Notes under the pieces: generated by a model
What the model saw: the letters and a program-made list of their open reading frames with translations, nothing else
The model's database searches: none
Told to the model about the DNA's origin: nothing
Translations under genes and position numbers: made by a program
Shown: piece by piece, positions 58,117-64,000 of the stretch
Numbering within the stretch: the first letter of the stretch is position 1
How the letters are laid out: each line of letters opens with the position of its first letter
NCBI GenBank assembly: GCA_022819945.1
Contig: JAJEGI010000015.1
Coordinates: forward strand, 120,865-184,864
Reading direction: 5' to 3'
Source: Candidatus Poribacteria bacterium
GTDB lineage: Bacteria > Poribacteria > WGA-4E > WGA-3G
DNA: 64,000 bases

Positions 58117-59462
58117 TCTATCACTTTCCGCCTTTGCATTTCGGCTTTCGTCTTTTCCACCAATTCACCTGTACTATCACCAAAGAAGTCTTGCGGCCAA
58201 TTGCTGATGTTGCCGTATCCATCCATGTTGAGTCGTTCAATTTCAGACGTGCCGTCGTGGATCTGGCAGAAGTAGAGGGCTGTCTGATCTGCTGAAATGT
58301 CTTCCTCAGCCATCCGGCGCATCAAGCGTAGCAACAGATGCTCGCTGTGGCTCTCAAGGATAATCTGGACGTTCCGATTTTTCACGACATCAATGAGCAC
58401 ATCCGCTAAATCGGATTGCACTTTCGGATGCAGATGAATTTCTGGTTGTTCAAGGATAATCGTCGAATTTTCGGGAACATAGTAACAAAGCACAAGCACA
58501 GGCAGGAGCTGCGACACACCAAAACCGACATCGGTAATCAGCACTTCGGAACTGTTTGGACTCTTTTTCACACGGAATTCATAATCCTTGCGGTTCTCCG
58601 CGATCGGTTCAAGGGAGAACGAATTGATCAATTCCATTTTTTGTAGCCATTCTAAGATCCGATGCTCGATAGGCTTATGAGAACGTTTGACATTGACGAG
58701 TCGCGGTGAAGTCAATCCTTCCGCACGCGCTGCAAGCAGGGCAGGGATCGCTTCTTCTCCACTGAGCCCAACATCTTGGGGGCGTTCACCCGACCAGATA
58801 TAACTGCGGCGTGGATATTCGCGAAGTGGACCGAGATAGGTTATATCGGAACATAGGTTTTCAAAAGCAAGTACGAAGTCTGAAAGGAAACCGAGGTTCT
58901 GATAGTATCCGCTAACTTCGTCGGGAAAGCCGTAGCATTTCACTGGCGGTGGTAAACTCCATGGGCGTCCGGGGTTTCGTGTTGCCTGAAAGCCACCGTG
59001 AATGAGTTCATACTGATTTCTTCCGCTTTTCTTATGCTTGATGACTCGTCGCATTCCAAACTCGTCTCTATCAGTTGTGTAATGGAAACACTTGACGAGA
59101 GGACGGTCATTTTCCTCGTGAATTTCTGCGTGGAACGTAAGATTGTTAATACGAAAAAGAGAACTTCTATAAAAGGGTTTGGGGAGTTTCCATGATACGT
59201 CTAACTGGAGCGTCAGATCAGTATTATGTGTATAGAGTAAATCGTGAAAAGTGCCAAAGTCAACAAGGGACCGGTCATCTCCAAAGTGTAACACACGATT
59301 GCGGTCTGGAGATTCTACAGTCTGCATGAGCATTAACAGTACCTGTAAAATACTGGTTTTGCCGGAGCTATTCGCGCCGAAAAACCCTGTTAACGGAGCG
59401 AACTGTAGCGGACCAGTATCCTGCCACGATTTGAAATTTTGTGCCCTGAGTTCGGTAATCAT
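58113..59462 (-). CDS. AAA ATPase (SMC/OLD/DUF3696-like)
   Basis: ELRAQNFKSWQDTGPLQFAPLTGFFGANSSGKTSILQVLLMLMQT; IILEQPEIHLHPKVQSDLADVLIDVVKNRNVQIILESHSEHLLLRLMRRM. Confidence 0.88.
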   Translation of the reverse strand: MITELRAQNFKSWQDTGPLQFAPLTGFFGANSSGKTSILQVLLMLMQTVESPDRNRVLHFGDDRSLVDFGTFHDLLYTHNTDLTLQLDVSWKLPKPFYRSSLFRINNLTFHAEIHEENDRPLVKCFHYTTDRDEFGMRRVIKHKKSGRNQYELIHGGFQATRNPGRPWSLPPPVKCYGFPDEVSGYYQNLGFLSDFVLAFENLCSDITYLGPLREYPRRSYIWSGERPQDVGLSGEEAIPALLAARAEGLTSPRLVNVKRSHKPIEHRILEWLQKMELINSFSLEPIAENRKDYEFRVKKSPNSSEVLITDVGFGVSQLLPVLVLCYYVPENSTIILEQPEIHLHPKVQSDLADVLIDVVKNRNVQIILESHSEHLLLRLMRRMAEEDISADQTALYFCQIHDGTSEIERLNMDGYGNISNWPQDFFGDSTGELVEKTKAEMQRRKVIE

Positions 59463-59474
59463 AACCCTAAAACC

Positions 59475-60074
59475 TTATTCAGACGCTTCGGGGAATGTGA
59501 CGCGCCCATATATTTCCTGCAAGGGTAATTCGCACTGAAGGGAAGTTAGCGGAAGGTGCTGCTCAAGTCCTTCAAAGAAAGTGTAACTCCAGTCATCACG
59601 CTTTCGCAGAAAACGTTCAACGTTCACGCTATCTTGTGAAACAAGGATATATTCTTTCAAGGCATCGATCTGTCGGTAGCGCGAGAACTTTTCGCCTCTA
59701 TCATAGCCCTCGGTACTCGGAGAGAGGACCTCTATGATAACAATCGGGTTCAAGAGTGTGTCAAAAACATCGTCTTCAAAACGCGGTTCATCACAAACGA
59801 CACCTACATCAGGGTAAAAGTAGGATTTTGCTGAAGGGATACCGACACGCATTTCATTCGCAAAAACGACACAACTGCTTTCTATCAAAAGATTGTGGAG
59901 TTGAACAAAAATATTCCCTTTAATAAGATTATGTGTAAAACTTGCCCCGGACATAGCGATAATTTCACCTTGGATGTATTCGTTTCTGACCGTGTTCGCA
60001 TCAGGTTTTGCTTTACGTTCTAAAGTGATGTATTCTTCTGGACTGAGGTATGTTTGGACAGCACTTATCGCCAT
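59475..60074 (-). CDS. Uma2 family (DUF820) putative endonuclease
   Basis: LSPEEYITLERKAKPDANTVRNEYIQGEIIAMSGASFTHN; YFYPDVGVVCDEP; PIVIIEVLSPSTEGYDRGEKFSRYRQIDALKEYILVSQD. Confidence 0.9.
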   Translation of the reverse strand: MAISAVQTYLSPEEYITLERKAKPDANTVRNEYIQGEIIAMSGASFTHNLIKGNIFVQLHNLLIESSCVVFANEMRVGIPSAKSYFYPDVGVVCDEPRFEDDVFDTLLNPIVIIEVLSPSTEGYDRGEKFSRYRQIDALKEYILVSQDSVNVERFLRKRDDWSYTFFEGLEQHLPLTSLQCELPLQEIYGRVTFPEASE

Positions 60075-60146
60075 GATTCCCTCCGTTCATTTCTGGAAAT
60101 ATTGATCTGTGAGATGGAGATTCCTGAAAAAACACAGACGTTTTGG

Positions 60147-60277
60147 TGGCACAACCTAAATGAAGTTTAAGAATTTAATTCGGTAATGCATCAATAACCT
60201 CTTGGTAGGAGCGAGCTGGGCTCGCGATCTTTAACGATTACCGAAATATTTATTTAATCTTCATACAGGTTATGCTA
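60147..60277. repeat. inverted-repeat element with ~40-bp imperfect arms
   Basis: Arms AACCTAAATGAAGTTTAAGAATTTAATTCGGTAAT and (rc) AACCTGTATGAAGATTAAATAAATATTTCGGTAAT around GGAGCGAGCTGGGCTCGCGATC. Confidence 0.75.
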
Positions 60278-60363
60278 CGAAAGAGCATCCTGCGTAAGTC
60301 CTAAAAATTTTTTGATTCTATTCTAAAAGAGTATACCACATTTTTTACTTTTTACCAAACAGA

Positions 60364-62109
60364 TTACGACTCTAAAACCTCATGCAGCAAGCCTTCACTT
60401 TTCCGCTCCAGTTCTAACAATTCATCCGTGATTTCCTTCAGTGACCGTAGCGGCGTGTACTGGTAAAAATACCGATTGAAGTTGATCTCGTAACCTACCT
60501 TATCCTTCTGTCTATCTATCCAACTGTCAGGAACGTGCAGTTTCACCTCTCGTTGGTAATAATCTTCGATGTTCTCTGTGAGGGGAACGCGCTCATGGTC
60601 TCGGCGTTTGGTATCCGGTTTCGGATTGCCCTTTTTGTCCCTAACAACGAATTCCTTTTCCTCTCCAAAAACCTCCTGTCTTTCGATGAGCGGTCTCTCA
60701 ACCGTCACCTTCGTGTAGCCGAAAAAGTCGTTTGGATAGATTTTAGAGTGTTCCGTCTCTTCAAAGTTGGTGTACAATTCGGCTATCTGACGGATATGGC
60801 TATCGGAAATGAAAACGTTCTTATCTCCGAGATTCCTTTTCATCTCATCGCGGAAGTCAACGGCGTTGATGAGTTGAATTTTACCCTGTCGTGCCTCGGA
60901 TTTTCGGTTCGTTAGTATCCAGATATAGGTGGCGATGCTGGTGTTGAAGAACAACTTTTCAGGGAGCGCGATAATACATTCCAGCCAGTCGTTTTCGATA
61001 ATCCAACGTCGGATTTCACTCTCACCGCTACCGGCATCACCCGTGAAGAGCGGGGACCCGTTAAAAACGATGCCGACGCGACTCCCGCGGTCCTCCATTT
61101 TTGAGAGCATGTGTTGCAGGAACAGGAGTGCTCCATCGGAGGCGCGCGGCGTACCCGCGGAAAATCTGCCGGTGGCGTTCTCTGCCTCCGCTTTCACCAC
61201 ATCTTCATCTGACTTCCAACTGACACCGAAGGGCGGATTTGTGATCATATAATCGAAGCGTTCGCCTTGAAACCGGTCGTTAGAGAGACTGGAACCGTGT
61301 CGGATATTGTCGGGGTCCTCGCCAGTGATGAGCATATCCGACTTGCAGATGGCGTAGGTCTGCGCGTTCAGTTCCTGACCTAAAAGCCGGATCGTCGCAT
61401 CTGGATTGATCTGTTCACGGAAGTATTCTTTCCCAATCGTCAACATACCGCCTGTCCCGCAACACGGATCGAAGATACTACGGATAACCCCCTGCCCGCG
61501 CAGATCCTCGTGGTGTTCCGCAAACAGCAACGATACCAATAACCGCACGACATCCCGCGGTGTGTAGTGTTCGCCACTCGTTTCGTTGGACATCTCAGAA
61601 AACCGGCGGAGCAGCTCCTCAAAGACCTGTCCCATCGTGTGGTTGTCTACTTTATTCGGGTGTAAATCGACTTCGGTGAACTTATCGCAGAAGATGAACA
61701 GTCGATTGTTTTTGTGCAATCGCTCGATAAACCCATCGAGATTGAAGTTTTCGATGATATCGCGCACATCCTGACTGAATCCGTTGCGGTAATTCTCAAA
61801 ATTGATATGGATGTTGGTCGGGTCCTCTGTCAGTCGAGAGAGGTCGTATTGGGAGATGTTATAGAAACTGGTATTTATCTCTTTCAGGATAATCGGTGGT
61901 AGTGCTTCTTCGGGTACTTGATCTTTAAAATAGTTGTATGTATGTATAGCTTTCTCTTTGCGTCCGTCTGCCTCTAAGATGCAATCCAATCGGCGTAGCA
62001 CCAGAAACGGGAGCGTGATGTCGCCGTATTCGTGTTGTTTGAACAGTCCTCTAAGCACATCATCGGCGACGTTCCACACGAGATTCGCCAGTTCTTGATA
62101 ATTCGCCAT
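60364..62109 (-). CDS. hsdM: type I restriction-modification DNA methyltransferase, M subunit
   Basis: FEELLRRFSEMSNETSGEHYTPRDVVRLLVSLL; FDPCCGTGGMLTIGKEYF; FDYMITNPPFGVSWKSD (NPPF). Confidence 0.97.
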   Translation of the reverse strand: MANYQELANLVWNVADDVLRGLFKQHEYGDITLPFLVLRRLDCILEADGRKEKAIHTYNYFKDQVPEEALPPIILKEINTSFYNISQYDLSRLTEDPTNIHINFENYRNGFSQDVRDIIENFNLDGFIERLHKNNRLFIFCDKFTEVDLHPNKVDNHTMGQVFEELLRRFSEMSNETSGEHYTPRDVVRLLVSLLFAEHHEDLRGQGVIRSIFDPCCGTGGMLTIGKEYFREQINPDATIRLLGQELNAQTYAICKSDMLITGEDPDNIRHGSSLSNDRFQGERFDYMITNPPFGVSWKSDEDVVKAEAENATGRFSAGTPRASDGALLFLQHMLSKMEDRGSRVGIVFNGSPLFTGDAGSGESEIRRWIIENDWLECIIALPEKLFFNTSIATYIWILTNRKSEARQGKIQLINAVDFRDEMKRNLGDKNVFISDSHIRQIAELYTNFEETEHSKIYPNDFFGYTKVTVERPLIERQEVFGEEKEFVVRDKKGNPKPDTKRRDHERVPLTENIEDYYQREVKLHVPDSWIDRQKDKVGYEINFNRYFYQYTPLRSLKEITDELLELERKSEGLLHEVLES

Positions 62110-62179
62110 GCGATTCCTTTCAGGGTGGGGTGTGTTTATTATCGTTCGCGTTGTGGATGGAGACTTCTCCTAACCACAA

Positions 62180-63960
62180 ATTTCCATCTCGTAATCGAGA
62201 TACTTTTCTTTTCAAGTCAGTAGGGTCAGTAGGGACAGACAGGCATAAGACCCTCAAGATGTTTCAATCTCGTAATCGAGATGCTTTTCTTTTTAAGTTT
62301 TTGCTAAAATAAGAGAAACCACACATTCAAGGAGAGTTTCCATCTCGTAATCGAGATACTTTTCTTTTCAAGCAACGCCACGAGGCACTGGAGACCTTCC
62401 TCGACCGACTGCTGTTTCAATCTCGTAATCGAGATACTTTTCTTTTCAAGACAGCGTCCTCACGCATGGTAGCATCCCGAATATCGTCCGTTTCCATCTC
62501 GTAATCGAGATACTTTTCTTTTCAAGGCTCGAGGACATTTTTTTTGGGCAAGGGTCTGGGTCGAGTTTCCATCTCGTAATCGAGATACTTTTCTTTTCAA
62601 GTAACCTGTGGGACTCGCCTTATCGCAAAGAATACCATTGTTTCCATCTCGTAATCGAGATACTTTTCTTTTCAAGTCGTATTCAAAGTTATCCGTCATC
62701 ATCATCTCAATAGTTTCCATCTCGTAATCGAGATACTTTTCTTTTCAAGCTGCAACCGCGAAGATCACGGGAAACTTACCTATGGCAACGTTTCCATCTC
62801 GTAATCGAGATACTTTTCTTTTCAAGTGAACAGAGAACCCGTCTCGGTTTTGTACGATATTGAGTTTCAATCTCGTAATCGAGATACTTTTCTTTTCAAG
62901 TCTAAAATAAGGTGCCCCTGAAGTTACGGAAGCTGTTTTGTTTCAATCTCGTAATCGAGATACTTTTCTTTTCAAGCCACAGAACTTATGATAGACCGTT
63001 CCCACTGAATAAGATCGCCAGTTTCAATCTCGTAATCGAGATACTTTTCTTTTCAAGAGAATTGGGAACTCTCGAAACTCACCGAGACGTTGGGTTTCAA
63101 TCTCGTAATCGAGATACTTTTCTTTTCAAGTCTCGTAAGCACCTCGTGTCAGCCCTGTCAATGAATGTTTCAATCTCGTAATCGAGATACTTTTCTTTTC
63201 AAGTTTAAGGAGAAACGATCTCATTCTAAATGTTTCAGGGTCAATGAATGTTTCAATCTCGTAATCGAGATACTTTTCTTTTCAAGAATCAAGAACTTCA
63301 GACCATCGAAGATAAGTTGGGTGAGTTTCAATCTCGTAATCGAGATACTTTTCTTTTCAAGCGCAGCAGTACAGCCGTCTAACGATGTGCAGCCCTCGGC
63401 AGTTTCAATCTCGTAATCGAGATACTTTTCTTTTCAAGACCGCGAACCACCACGCGTGTTGAAGTCGCTGTTGGTTTCAATCTCGTAATCGAGATACTTT
63501 TCTTTTCAAGTCAAGAATCGACATTTCCTCTACATGATCTTTCGGTCTGGTTTCAATCTCGTAATCGAGATACTTTTCTTTTCAAGGAGATGTATGGTGG
63601 TATTCAAATCCTGAATCTCAGGGTTTCAATCTCGTAATCGAGATACTTTTCTTTTCAAGGACTTTCTTGATGGTGGGGATGTGATTTACCCGACTGTTTC
63701 AATCTCGTAATCGAGATACTTTTCTTTTCAAGTGTAATAATTTTCGGTGTGCCGCATAACCCAGCGCACAGTTTCAATCTCGTAATCGAGATACTTTTCT
63801 TTTCAAGACCCATCAGCCGCAGTGTCAGCGACGACACCGGCACCGCCAGTTTCAATCTCGTAATCGAGATACTTTTCTTTTCAAGTATAACTTATCAACT
63901 CGCTCTGGATAAACACTGTGCCAGTTTCAATCTCGTAATCGAGATACTTTTCTTTTCAAG
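62180..63960 (-). CRISPR. CRISPR array, 24 repeats of 37 bp seen, continues past the window; predicted transcription on the minus strand
   Basis: Plus-strand repeat GTTTCAATCTCGTAATCGAGATACTTTTCTTTTCAAG (rc CTTGAAAAGAAAAGTATCTCGATTACGAGATTGAAAC); starts 62180, 62261, 62336, 62414, 62490, 62565, 62640, 62713, 62790, 62864, 62940, 63021, 63094, 63167, 63250, 63325, 63402, 63474, 63550, 63623, 63696, 63771, 63849, 63924; spacers 35-46 nt. Orientation from the ATTGAAAC end and degenerate repeats at the low-coordinate end. Confidence 0.98.
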
Positions 63961-64000
63961 ACTGGATGTACATCTTGAATCTCAAAATCCGAATTGGGAT

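Noticed and set aside
62130-63855. ORFs within the CRISPR array (62130-62312, 62460-62720, 62912-63181, 63165-63416, 63655-63855)
   Set aside because: Repetitive translations of the 37-bp repeat (e.g. LKRKVSRLRDGN, FNLVIEILFFS); not genes.
1-64000. tRNA, rRNA or integrase-bounded genomic island
   Set aside because: No convincing tRNA/rRNA sequence or integrase/transposase gene was recognised by eye; a tRNAscan/Infernal run would be needed to exclude them.

Overview
The window looks like a bacterial chromosome segment. The gene style (many WD40/TPR proteins, ThuA, phytanoyl-CoA dioxygenase, sulfatase-like genes) resembles Poribacteria-type genomes, but that taxon is inference only. Main contents: (1) a partial TonB-dependent receptor on the minus strand at 1-2430, open to the window edge and therefore absent from the ORF track; (2) a housekeeping block at ~4-13 kb (nitroreductase, PfkB/HldE-like kinase, LeuB-like dehydrogenase, methyltransferase, YchF-like GTPase, PlsC, Cmk, TyrA); (3) a ~23 kb locus (13.5-36.7 kb) of exported repeat proteins: two TPR proteins, then eight paralogous secreted WD40 proteins, seven of them in one tight tandem run. 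The last paralog is a chimera whose C-terminal blades are replaced by a duplicated ~143-aa module of unknown type; (4) metabolic genes at 36.7-52 kb, including a sulfatase-fold protein with Thr at the expected formylglycine position, PyrF with a TTG start, a RelE-like toxin with an unusually long duplicated partner, ArgH, malate synthase G and HflKC; (5) a defence island at 52.1-64 kb: a type I R-M operon (hsdM...hsdS...hsdR) with inserted Uma2, AAA-ATPase, PIN and Rpn-like genes, directly abutting a CRISPR array of at least 24 repeats (37 bp) that runs off the window with no cas genes visible. I also find five copies of a short non-autonomous element with 17-bp terminal inverted repeats (CAGGG...TTTAGTTTT) and ~10-bp target-site duplications. 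One copy supplies the predicted N-terminus of a TPR protein and another sits at the hsdR stop codon. Family calls rest on motif recognition without database searches.
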